Part shown: positions 14,101 to 25,640 of the stretch, in pieces
Position numbering within the stretch: position 1 is the stretch's first letter
How the letters are laid out: every line of letters starts with the position of its first letter
Assembly: GCA_905250075.1 (NCBI GenBank)
Contig: CAJNOP010000014.1
Coordinates: 264,537-328,536, forward strand
DNA: 64,000 bases
Source: Rotaria sp. Silwood1
Taxonomy: Eukaryota; Rotifera; Eurotatoria; Philodinida; Philodinidae
Direction: 5' to 3'
Translations under genes and position numbers: made by a program
The notes under the pieces: generated by a model
The model's database searches: none
The model's input: the letters and a program-made list of their open reading frames with translations, nothing else
Told to the model about the DNA's origin: nothing

Positions 14101-16525
14101 TCTCGATCATTTATTTCTCTAATTTATATAACGACATTGAATTAGTACATTTTGCTTGTGAAAATAAAATGTACATTTACATTTTTTTCTCAGTTAAATC
14201 AAATATAAGAAAACATTGTTTTCATAATTCCATTCGAAACGTTGCTTAGAGAAGAATCATTCATAACATTGTTGAGATAGATTCTAAAATATAACATGGA
14301 ATACATAATAAAGATAAGACTGAAAAAAAAATTATGTAATCTAAATCTAAATCCTTACTAATCTTATGAATATTAACATTCTTATTATATTTCAATACAT
14401 TCATTAGTGACATCTTTTCAAATCGCATTATATTTTTATACGTTATTTGATGTCCATTGCTTGAGAAGAGAATTGTAACAAGAGAGAGAAGATAGCAACA
14501 ACAAACAGACAATAAGATGGCGACAGTTACGGTGTACTAAATACCCTCTTACTTAGTTCTAACAATTGATTGTGGTCATATTATTTCAAAATAATACTTT
14601 ACCTAGTAAGAAGCTTTTATTTTCTTAATTTTTTTTTTACTTATCTTATATAAGAAATAGATTATTGATGAGTAGTGTTGTATCGTCTTCATTCTATTAT
14701 TCTTTCTATCTAAAGTTTTTTTTTTTATTATGTTCAAAGTCCTGATAAAGAGTTATCTATGTTTACACAAGATAATTATTCACTAATTTTGCGTTGTTAT
14801 ATTCTAACTGCAAAAAAGAAAAAGTTAATTCATCAAGAGTTACTAAGGACTTTTCTCTTGTAAGTCTTTAGTATCTCAAGTACTTCATACAGTATGTTTA
14901 CTTAGCTTTTTGTTTTTATTATTTCCATTTATCGCATGATATAAAATTTCACACAACTATGCTTTCTTATCTTATTGTTATTGAATGAATAGTTTTTCAA
15001 ATAACCAATTGCTGACATAAGTTTTATCATATATGAATATTGTTTATTAACAAAAAAAAAAATGGTTTATAATTTTCAAATACTTTTTTGTATCGAAAAA
15101 ACTCAATAGTTGAAAAATATTATCTTTTTTTTAAATCACATTGAAATCTACTCATTCATCTATGGCTATAATGTCCTTGACACAAAAAATACAAAAGTCA
15201 CAGGTAAGCGCAAGGTGTCGATCATGCAAAATTTGAGTAATATTTCTTTTTGTCATGGTTGGATGGGCTTTATCGAGTTGTTTGTGAATATGTTGTTAGA
15301 AAATATGTTTATAATAAAAATTTACATTAAAACAATTTGAATAGTCTATAACAATTGAAATAGAACAAAGTATGAAGTCTTAGTAGTCTTAATATTTATT
15401 AAACTATTTCTTTTATTTTATTCGTTATATAGTTAGGAAAAAAAAATGCGTAATTTTTGAAAAATATTGTTTGATGGTTGATAAAATCGAGTGTGATAGC
15501 AAAAAAGGCATCAATAATGGGTATGTATTCAATGATTTTTGATCCTCATATATTAAGTTTCGAAAGAAATGTATACCATATTTTGAATCAGTACAAAAAT
15601 TTGCATCGAATAGTTATACGCAATACTCGAATCTAATTTTGATCGTTACATTCTCAAATATTATTTTTGAATCGAATATTTAGTATACTATTTGATGGAG
15701 ATTTCTGTTCTAATTCTAAATATAATATTTGTTTCTTTCGAAATCAAATTTCTAATAGTCAAAATCGTTGAATACATACATATATTTATGTATTTTTTTA
15801 ATTTTACAAATAAAAAAAGTTTATTGTTATTTAATTAAATATAAAGTCTCGTCATGTTTTAATAATAATGAATGAATATAATTTATTTAAGATTTTAATT
15901 ATTTCAATTTGAAATCGTTTCGGAAATAGTTTTCTAGTTTGCCAATTCATTTACTAGGGCAATCAAGCGGTATGTTTTTATCATGTATAATATGTATCTG
16001 TCTATTTTTTTTCTTCTAATAGTGGAACAGAAGATAAAAACATATAAGTCTTATCGACGATTATTAGTGTCATGTCATTTTGTTCCGATAGGAAAGGAAA
16101 AAGAAAAGCCACATACGTATTATACACAATAATAACATTAACTTCTTATACTAGTAAATACACTGACGAAGGAAGAAAGATATTTCTGAAACATTTTTAA
16201 ATATTACTATAGATTTTTAATAATTAATATCTTAAGTAAATTATGTTAATTCATGATTAAAATCAGAAGAGATTTTATATTTAATTAAACTAGAAAAAAA
16301 TAAACAATTGTCTTTTTTTGCTAATAATATGACGAGTAAAATTAGAAAATAATATATTTGGATATATATTGAGGCTATCGAGAGTTAATACTTTTATCCT
16401 AAGACTTCACTAAAAAAAGTACACTCTAACAACATTTTTGTAGGTAACTCGACGAGCTCTTTCGAACCATCAAAAAAAAATCTACTCAAATGTTGAACTA
16501 TCAACACCTTATAAGTTGTTTCTTA

Positions 16526-16592
16526 TTTGTGAAACACAGTAGCCATAAGTTTGACTCAGTTGCTCTTAAACTATTCTATTATGTTTCACACT
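16526..16592. repeat. Short inverted repeat sharing the GTGAAACAC terminus
   Basis: TTGTGAAACACAGTAGCC is followed about 45 bases later by TATGTTTCACAC in the opposite sense. The terminal GTGAAACAC matches the ends of the elements at 24783-25278 and 30073-30262, so this may be a deleted or minimal member of the same family. Confidence 0.35.
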
Positions 16593-18542
16593 TCGTAGCT
16601 TAATTTTCAAGGGCAAAAGCGAGCATTTTTTAAAAATAACATAACCTGTTTTTTTCTATGTTCTTTAAAACAAAATCACTTAATGTTCTCGTCAAAATCG
16701 AAGAGATGTAGGCATAATCTCAATAAATTGATAACAGCAATAGCTAGCGACCTGCGCTTTTGAGCAATCGAGAAAGAAGAGCTCCAAACATTGTTTTAGA
16801 TCATATTATATGAGATAAAATATTTCAATATCCATTATCTTTCCAAACCATGAACGAAAATGATGTTTCATTTCGATATAATTTATATGTTGACATTTCA
16901 AATATATTCAGTCAAATTATATTGAATTTTTTTTGATTTTTATCAAAACTTTTTTGAAGTGGAACACTGCTTTCGTGCGTTTTTTAGAATATTTGAAAAA
17001 GATAATGAGTTTCAAAATAACTTTGTCATATATAGTATCAGACAAAAAGAAACGTCCGGAGTTCTTCCTTTACTTTTTCTCAAAATTACAGACCCCTAAC
17101 TGTGGCAATTATCGAGTTATTGAACTTACACTTACCCTTCTTTAATTGTGGCACGAACATGAGTCATGTATAACAACGCATATATCATCATCAAAAAGAA
17201 GAAAAGAAAACGAATGAAGAGAACTGATACGACAGAAATAGAACAGATGAAGGTTTACATTCATATAGATGTCATATGATAACACATTCATTAATTTTTA
17301 TATTTTATTGTTAGTTTTTCGCTATTTCTAATATGAAATCTTTAGTTGAGTTGTTGTGCTTGTCTATATTTAACTAAAAAAAATCTTCTCAAAGATTACC
17401 TCTAGTAAGAGTAGTTATAGTCTTGCAAATCTAAAATTTCGATACCTTCACATTGACTCTTCAAATAACAACAATTGAAGATCATTATCCAATCGGAATC
17501 TTTTATACATTGAAGAACCATAAGTTCGAAGAGAATTTTGTATATCATTTGATTGGAAATAGAAGAAAAATTCACTGATTTTTGAATAACTTTTGATAGG
17601 AACGTTATAGGAACTTGTGGTTTTCCATTTGATTTAAAACTTTAAATAGGATTATTCGATAGAAAAATGTCTCTTCTTTTGGTCTATGTAACGCTAACTT
17701 CCTAGTTTGTTCCATTCGAAGGTTTTAAAACTTTTTCTGAGTTGCCCTATTCCACTATCAGTTTCTATGTAACGCAAGAGCTGATATTTCAAGAATACTA
17801 AGATAATAGACTCAAATCAATTCGAACTTACCAACAATTATCGTCATTTAACTCAGCATGTTAAAATCCTTCTACCCAGCTGCTATTGCAGGTGATCGTA
17901 GGTCAATTTACAGCAGCAGAGCAGTGTCGAACAATATTTTATAACTTTCGAATGAAACAAACTAAGAATGTCGACTTGACGAAGATTTACAGAGAAGCTA
18001 TTTTTTCTATAGAGCAGTCCTATTGAGAGAAATAGTTTGAAAATGTCTCTTCGGAAAACGTCTTTCTTTTCCCAAAATTCACCTGATTGATCTATGAGGT
18101 TCTTATCAAAATTTATTTCAAAAAACAGTGAAGCGCATCATATTGTCAAATGAATAATATCAAAAAAGCATTAGCTTAAATATCTTTTCTTGTGTTATTG
18201 GTCGAATTTTGCTAAAACAAATTGAATTTTAATAGAAAACATTGGCGAGGCTCTGCAACTTCTGCACAAAGTCTTAATCATTCTTCATTTAAACCATACG
18301 CATCGTTGTTTGCTTTTTTTTGTGGACGTGTTATTTCGTTACTAATCAAAAATTCATTATTCACTCATTCATCATTATGTTATTTTATAATCCTATTGAT
18401 AATCGAACATATACATCGCTATTTTCATTTGCTCCTGCATACTTTCATGTATAACTATATATCCTTAAAATGCTTTTGTCATACACTATTTTGTGTGCAT
18501 GACAATATTACCTATACAATGCTTTGTCAATATTGACAACAA

Positions 18543-18574
18543 ATATCAACAACACCAGGTGTTGTTGTTGATAT
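18543..18574. repeat. Near-perfect palindrome upstream of the aminotransferase gene
   Basis: ATATCAACAACACC is mirrored by GGTGTTGTTGTTGATAT directly after it, with only an A between the arms and one extra GTT unit in the right arm. It lies about 100 bases upstream of the aminotransferase start. It could be a cis element, a small hairpin in the transcript or chance. Confidence 0.45.
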
Positions 18575-18672
18575 GAAACTAGAGGATGAAGGTTAAAAAA
18601 ATTATATAATATAAATAAATGAAATTTTGTTATTTCTTGTTTTTTTGTTTTTTAAGATATAAAGACAAAGTG

Positions 18673-20101
18673 ATGGGTCTATTTAATAATATTCCAACAG
18701 ATCCACCAATTGAAGTCTTTCATTTAACAGAACTTTTTAATCAAGATGCTAATCCATCAAAAGTTAATTTAACTATTGGAGTTTATCAAGATGAAAATGG
18801 TCGAACATTAACATTACCTGTTGTTCGATCGGTCGAACAACAAATGGCACAAGATTTAACTTTAACAAAAAATTATTTAAAAGGAACTGGACTTGATGCA
18901 TTTTGTACAGCATGTTTAAAATTAGTTCTTGGTGAACAATCATCAGCTATTGTTGAAAATCGTGCTTGTTCCATACAATCATTAAGTGGAACAGGTGCAA
19001 TTCGTATTGGTTTAGATTTTCTTTATCGAAATGGTTTTCGTACGGGCTACGTATCAACACCAACATGGGGTTAGAAAATTGAAAAGAAAGAATTATTTTA
19101 GTTGACATGTTTGTTTTTTTTTTATTTCGTATAGGTAACCATGAATCAGTTTTACAAACAGTTGGTTTCGAAGTACGTAAATATCGATATTGGAGTAAAG
19201 ATAAACTTCGTCTTGATATTGATGGTCTTATTGCTGATCTTGAAGCAGCACCAGAGAAATCTGTTATTATACTTCATGCTTGTGCTGTAAGTCTACTTAA
19301 ATTTGTTCTATTTTGGCGTCGAATTTCGATAAAATTTTTTATTTTTAGCACAATCCAACTGGTTGTGATCCTACACATGAACAATGGATACGTATATCGG
19401 ATGTATGTAAATCTCGTCAATTACTACCATTTTTCGATATAGCTTATCAAGGTTTTTCAAGTGGTGATCTTGATCAAGATGCATGGGCAATACGTTATTT
19501 TGCTCATGAAGCTAAACATGAACTATTTGTTGCTCAATCATTTGCAAAAAATTTTAGTTTATATAATGAACGTATAGGTCATTTAATTGGTGTTTTTGAA
19601 TCACGTGATATAATACCAAAATTTCGTACACAAATGGCAACAATTATTCGAAGAAATTATTCTAATCCACCAGCACATGGTGCATATATTGTTTCAACTA
19701 TATTAAATAATCCGACATTATATAGTGAATGGAAAAATAATGTACGAGCGATGTATGAACGTATACATGCTATGCGACATTTATTTTATAATAAGCTTAA
19801 ACAATTAGGTACACCTGGAACATGGGAACATATTATTCAACAAACAGGTAAAATTAGTTAAATATTTAAATGAAAAACAAAAATAAATAATAATTTATAT
19901 ATTATATATTTCTAATAAGGTATGTTTGCTTATACGGGTCTTAATCCACGTCAATGTCAAGTACTAATGCAACAACATCATATCTATATAATGAGTGATG
20001 GTCGAATTAATGTTTGTGCTATATCACCAACAAATGCTGATGAAGTTGCACAAAAATTTTATGATGTCATTACTAATGTTGCCGATGATCCCAAACTTTA
20101 A
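18673..20101 (+). CDS. GOT1: Aspartate aminotransferase, cytosolic type
   Basis: PLP-dependent enzyme that interconverts aspartate + 2-oxoglutarate and oxaloacetate + glutamate. Exons: 18673-19069, 19135-19286, 19349-19847 and 19920-20101, giving 409 residues, the usual family length. Key residues are present: HNPTG (Asn185), the PLP-ring Asp213 and Tyr216 in FFDIAYQG, the Schiff-base Lys250 in AQSFAKNFSLYNERIG, Arg258, and substrate Arg378 in DGRINV. The pattern SNPPAHGAYIV is also typical. I start at 18673 (MGLFNNIPTDPP), which aligns with the start of cytosolic forms. An in-frame ATG at 18619 would add a hydrophobic stretch, but TTTTTTTAAG just before 18658 looks like a splice acceptor of a 5' UTR exon. 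There is no clear mitochondrial presequence, so the malate-aspartate shuttle role is assigned to the cytosol. Confidence 0.93.
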
Positions 20102-22006
20102 TATTAAAATAATTGATTCGATAATTGACTTCTATTTTATACAATACTTTATATTGATTCATTCCATAGTTCTTTCTTTTTTTATAGATCCATCATTTGA
20201 TTTACATTGTGATTTTCATTTTACTACGCTTCGGTTTTTATTTCTAAAAATACGACTTCCGAGCATGCATCATACTTCATTCATTTGCTCATAATCATAA
20301 CTTATTTCTTCATAGTACTCTAATTAAGTAAAAAAGACCACAATGCATTTGCATTTTCAAATATATATATATATGTATTGCTAATAAGATTCACATGATT
20401 TTTAACTCTCACAGTTGCGTGATGTATTTATATCTATATCATTGACATTGCTCTTCTTATTGTCATGTCATTTATGCTTTGTTGATGCGAACAAGAGTGG
20501 AGAACGAAACAAAAAGATTTAATCTCTAGAGTGTCGTGCACACCCAGTATTAGAGATCAATTTTTGACAACTCACTACCACGGTATGACTTTTTTTCACC
20601 CCCTTTTCTCTTGCTCGTTCCTCTATCGACGGTGACGGCTGTTCGCGTCGTTATGATGATGGTCGCCAATGTAGTTTAGTAGTGCTAATGCAACTTTTTT
20701 TTCTCTTCTTTCCCCTCTGTCTCTGTCTCTCTTTTGCATCTCTTCTGTTGATTACTCATATATACACGCAACTGGGTCCCTTGTGTTTGCCCTTATCGTT
20801 TCTCGTTCATAATTTGGAAGAATAATACAGAAAAGAGAAAAATGGCATAGTATAGCAGAATAAGAGAACTCTTCCGGACAGTTTAGGTGAGTGGCAGTCG
20901 CTTGCATCATCAAGCGTTTTTTTTCTTCTTTTTTTTTGCATTCATGTATTTGCAGAGTTCACTTTCTCTCACTCATAGACTGTCGGTCAACATGATGAAT
21001 TAGCATTCATTAATAATCATTTAGCTTCTTTTATCATGACCGTCATCATTTCTAGTTTGAAACAAATGTGTGAGTTCCAGTTAGTCATGCATTTCTTCCT
21101 TTTTCTTTTTTTTTGTATTCATGTAATGCTATTCACAAGAATGAAGACATCTAATCCAACAAGGGAATGAGACACGTTCATAGAAGAAACTAATCTTTTG
21201 TATTAGTTCTAACCATTGTCGCAAACGCCGATTACGTGAGAAGTGATGATCAAATAATGTAAACATTCTATGACGTCACTGAGAAGCGAGAGTATATGTA
21301 TATACATAGCCTCAAAAAAATCGACATACACACGCACTATATTTTCTCGAGGACGAAGAGAATCAAAAACACTAAACAACAGAGGAATAGATAGATAAGA
21401 ACAAAAAATAGTATAAAAGAAACGATCACGGACGTTTTTTTGCCTTATTCTATGTGTGTCTATAATCATAAAAAAAACAACAACACTTTGGTATCAACCT
21501 TAGAGCAGCAACAGACTGTATGGTTATTAATTCATGTCGCGTATACAGTCCATTGATTTTATTGCGAATAATGAAAGTGAGAGAACGAGAAGGAAAAAAA
21601 AACCGCGTAAAGAAAGAAACTGACTATTTTCGATCTAGTGTCGTGTGGGTATGTATGTGTGAATAGGAAAAAAAAAAGAAGAAAAGGAAAAAAAAGTCGC
21701 GTCTTATCGTCACAAGCAAGCCAAATTGGACTATGTCAATAGTAATAGAAAGAGAAGCGGCAGCATTAATAGTGACTGTGTATATGTTACAGGCATTGCT
21801 TTTTCGATTCAGTCAGACAGTTATGAAAAGGATGAAATACCGTTAGATGCTAAGATTAAAAAAAAAAGCAGAACCAGAGAAAGAAAAAAGTAGTGGCATC
21901 TCATGGGATCACGAGGCACATATAATGATAGATGACTTTTGATTCTAGATTTTCTTTTTTTTATTATATCTCTTTTATTTAAATAAAGACTATTTTATTA
22001 CTCTTG
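20102..22006. other. Intergenic, probable promoter and 5' UTR of the cordon-bleu-like gene
   Basis: About 1.9 kb rich in pyrimidine runs (CTCTGTCTCTGTCTCTC), poly-A runs and a short (AT)n near 20361. It is somewhat more GC-rich than the gene desert (GACGGTGACGGCTG near 20630). No coding exon was found; non-coding leader exons are possible. Confidence 0.45.
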
Positions 22007-25000
22007 ATGATGATGCCAATTCTGGATCAGAATCCAGCTCATCACCTTCATGGTTATGGTCATCAAACATTTTATCATCAACAGCATATACCAGAACAAG
22101 GTGGTAAGATGCTATTGACACTTATCTTACCAAATGGTGTTCCATCTGTTATTAGTGTTGATGCTAAGTAATTAATTTGATTTACAAAAAGAAAAAGCAT
22201 ATTTCGATTTTGATTATTTTATTTATTTTCATTTTTTTTTCGTAGTACACCAATGATGGACTTGCTTGTGCAAGCTACATCATTAAATAAGCTTAATCCG
22301 AGCAGTCATTCGCTCGTTGTACTTGATTCAAATCAACATATTATTCATTTCAAGGCTAATCAAACCGTTGGACAGATTGGTATGTTGTTTTCTGCTTTCG
22401 TTGATTGTTTTTTAGATAGACTAAAATATAAAACAGTTTAAATAACAATCTTTCGTATTCTTTCAGTTCAAAGCTGTCAGTTACCACAACTCAACGGTAA
22501 TTTATTTTAATCATTGCTTTTTATTTGTTTATGTCTGACTGTCTGGCTATATGTGTGTGCGTGCTGCTTATTTTATTCTTCTATCAGTTTCTTATATTGA
22601 GCGATTTATTCTTTGTTCTTTTCAGGTTCTTCAACAATTAGTCTTCTTCCTAAGGATACAACACATTCAAATCCTTTATCAAAACCTAAAACTCAACCAT
22701 TTGAAGTACTTTCAAATAAATGTATTTTATTCTAATAAATAATATTTTTTTTGTTTTTTTATTTTAAAATAGATAACAGTTCGTTTACAAATTAATTTAC
22801 CTGATGGACAAAAAATTTTATTACGCATTGATCCAACATTACCATTATATGAAATAAAAGAACAAATATGTAAACAAAAAAAATATACCGATTCAAATCG
22901 GTATATATTATGCTACCCAGATAGACTTAATCAACCATTATTACTTGGATTATCATTAGCTGAATATAAAACAAATATACTTACATTAGTTCGTCTTAAA
23001 CAAGGTAAATAAATTTTCAAAACAAATATATATATATATATGTTGCAGGACAGATTGAAATCCAGTTCAGATTAAAATCATTACGATCTGAACTAGTACA
23101 CTTTGAAATTTTCCTACTGGAGATTAAAATTATTTTAAAATAAACTAGGACAGATCAAAATGATTTTAATCTGAACTGAATTTCAATCTGTCCTGCAACA
23201 TATATATATATAATATTTTAAATTTTTTATTTTATTTTTCATATAGGTCCTCAGTACAATAGAAATCAATTACAATCATTTGATCGTCTTTATCGTACAC
23301 GTTCAGAAAGTCAACCACCAATAGAAACTATTCAAGAAGTTCAAAATGAACAACAAGAATTAACTAATAGCAAACAGGTAAAATTTCTTCATGTCATTTT
23401 TCTTTTCTTTTGAAAAATCATCTTAATTTATTCTTTTCTTTTTGTTTAGCGTCCAGCAAGTGTTCAATTAAATCCAACTGGTTCACCCAAACAAGGTCAA
23501 AATGTTACATCATTACCAACACGTTCTACACGACCAATAACATCTCATACATCTCTTCATGCTTATTGGAATGATCCAAATTTTGATACACAATCACAAA
23601 CATCAAATACATCATCAACAACAAAAAAACGTCGTGCACCTAAACCACCTGGTTATATTAGTCCAACATTACATGAACAACAAATCATTTTATCTCCATT
23701 ATCTGATCATCATCAAAGTCATGAATCATTAACAGAGAGTCTTAATGGTACACAACAAAAACGTAAAGCTCCAGTTTTGCCTATAACAACTATTCCTCAA
23801 GAAACTCAAACAAATGAAATTGTCGATGATCAACAAATACAAATCAATATTGAACAACCAAAAATTGATATAACAATGACTTCTGATGATCAACAACGTT
23901 TATTAAATATTTTAGCTGAACAAAAAACACCACCAACAGCAAAATTAGTTATAACAACACATTCAACAGATGAAAATCTTACTGAAACACATTCACCAAC
24001 ACCAATTTATTCTCAAATTCAAAAACCTGCTAAAGAAATTATACAAATTGAATCTCCATATTCAACAGTTCAAGCATCTTCAACACCACCCATTCCTCAA
24101 CAAGATGAAATAAAAAATATTTCACCAACAAACTATTCTATTGGTGAACTAGTTCAAGCCGGTATAGCTGAACCACCACCACCAAAGTCACCTATAAAAG
24201 TATCAAAAGAATCAAAACCTTACAATGGTCTTACTAAAATTATAAATGATCATAATGAACGTGCTGAAATCTATCAAAAAAATCAGAAACAAGCAGACGA
24301 TGTATCGTATTTTCGTGTTGCAAAAAGTCGTCATGGAAAATTTGAAACTGATAATCAAGGTTTTGTTAATAATTCAAATAATATTTTTGATTCAACTAAT
24401 AATAAACAAGAACAACAACAACAAGAACCAAAATCTATACAAACTTCTGAAACAACAACTACAACAACAACACAAAAATCAATTCCTGTTGTTGTTCAAC
24501 AACAAACAAAAGGTAAACAGGCATATGATTTATTAAAAAAATATGAAAAAGAAGAACAAAATCAACAAATACAACCAGTCGATACTGATTATTTAAAAAC
24601 TACAACAAGTGATAAAGAAAAACCACCAACACCAATACAAGTTTGATTCTTTTTTTTTCTATTCTGTAAATTATATTTTTGTTTATTTTCTTAATTTAGC
24701 TTGAAGTTACCGAACGTACAACACATATTTCAGTAAATAATAGATTTTAAATATATGATTTATTTCATTTTTTGATTTATTTTTGTGAAACACGATTTAG
24801 AACGAATTTTGAAATATAGAAGTAAAAATATGTCTCAAATTAGATAAGGTCATGAAGAAAAATTTAACAACAACTAACTTCTTTTCTCTACAAATTTAAG
24901 TTCCTAGGTCAAATCCATTCTATAGCAAGATTTCATACATGAACTATTGATGACAAAGTTTTTAAGAAATCGAATACGATAATTTTTAAATCTCTGAAGA

Positions 25001-25640
25001 TTGTTTTTATTAACAATGCCGTATTAAACATAAGGTCATAAAGTATGGAGGCATCCATCATTTTGTGCTTTTTAAAATGGTATTGTTAAAAAATTGTGTT
25101 GAAAGATCTGAAAACTATTGTGTTCAGTTTTTTAGGAATCTAGCTACATTGAAACTTGCTATAGAATGCATTTGACAGAAACATACATTGTTGTTAAACT
25201 TTATTTCATCATTTTAGAATAAAACAATGTTTTCTGTAATTAGCAAAAGCAGCTATATCGTGTTTTACATTTTAATTTCATTCAGCCTATACTAACAGCT
25301 TTTCATTTAGGTAACTGTTGAAAGTGATCGAAAACAACTAATAACTCGAGCTTCACCAGTACCACAACAAACATCAACTTCACCTTCAATTTTAGCACCG
25401 AAACCATTCGGTAAAACTATAACAGAATATCGTACGGTTAGACGAATTGGTAATGGTGGTGAAACAACAACAACAACTACTGTACGTACTGAAACAGTAC
25501 CATCAACAAATATCGATAATAAACAATTAACATCAGCTGATCATGTTGATCAAACAAATTCAAATCTTACAACACAACATGAATCATTAACAGAATCAGT
25601 TCAAAAATCTGGTGGTTTAGAAAATTTAAAGAAAAACTAA
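22007..25640 (+). CDS. Cordon-bleu-like actin regulator
   Basis: Exons: 22007-22167, 22246-22379, 22467-22496, 22626-22705, 22773-23004, 23247-23377, 23450-24640, 24700-24732 and 25311-25640; 773 residues. Residues ~33-105 (TLILPNGVPSVISVDANTP, then PMMDLLVQA and HLNP-like KLNPSSH) and the following TVRLQINLPDGQ...YEIKEQI block match the ubiquitin-like N-terminal region and Cobl domain of COBL/COBLL1. Two basic-proline motifs, KKRRAPKPP (315-323) and QKRKAPVLP (359-367), correspond to the family's KRRAP sites that bind syndapin SH3 domains. The remainder is Gln/Thr/Pro-rich and disordered, with a DVSYFRVAKSRHG segment recalling a conserved COBL/COBLL1 block. I found no clear WH2 actin-binding motif. 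Three ATGs in a row (22007, 22010, 22013) open the frame. The donor at 24641 (GTTTGA) is weak; if unused, the protein ends at 24646. AATAAA is at 25989. Confidence 0.82.
23041..23200. repeat. MITE with ~55-base terminal inverted repeats in a cordon-bleu-like intron
   Basis: A 160-bp element sits inside a (TA)n tract in the intron 23005-23246. Its ends are TGTTGCAGGACAGATTGAAA and the exact reverse complement. Arms of about 55 bases differ at only a few positions, and no coding capacity remains between them. The flanking TA repeats prevent a firm target-site call, but a TA duplication (Tc1/mariner habit) is consistent. Confidence 0.8.
24783..25278. repeat. Foldback/MITE filling the last cordon-bleu-like intron
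   Basis: Ends GTGAAACACGATTTAG and, inverted, GTAAAACACGATATAG. Inside, TTTAACAACAACTA and CATTCTATAGCAAG on the left recur inverted on the right, so both ~200-base halves are diverged reverse complements. The element accounts for nearly all of the 578-base intron 24733-25310. It is older than the 23041-23200 copy, judging by the mismatches between arms. Confidence 0.65.

Larger units (their letters stand above)
9142..18672. other. Gene-poor region of about 9.5 kb
   Basis: I could not support any gene here on either strand. Open frames are short, lack the TTA/AAA/GAT-rich codon use of neighbouring genes and have no plausible splice partners. The region holds small inverted repeats (listed separately), A/T runs and a slightly GC-richer patch at about 13360-13660 with pieces such as GGTTCCGTAGGGGACC, which may be the remnant of a repeat. 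The last ~130 bases before 18673 probably contain the promoter of the aminotransferase gene. Confidence 0.5.

Noticed and set aside
14829-14880. 18-base inverted pair (GAGTTACTAAGGACTT / AAGTCTTTAGTATCTC)
   Set aside because: Short, imperfect and isolated; could be chance in AT-rich DNA.
18619-18672. Upstream in-frame ATG of the aminotransferase as a signal or mitochondrial presequence
   Set aside because: The added stretch is Phe-rich and overlaps a likely splice acceptor; the cytosolic enzymes start at the MGLFNN position.
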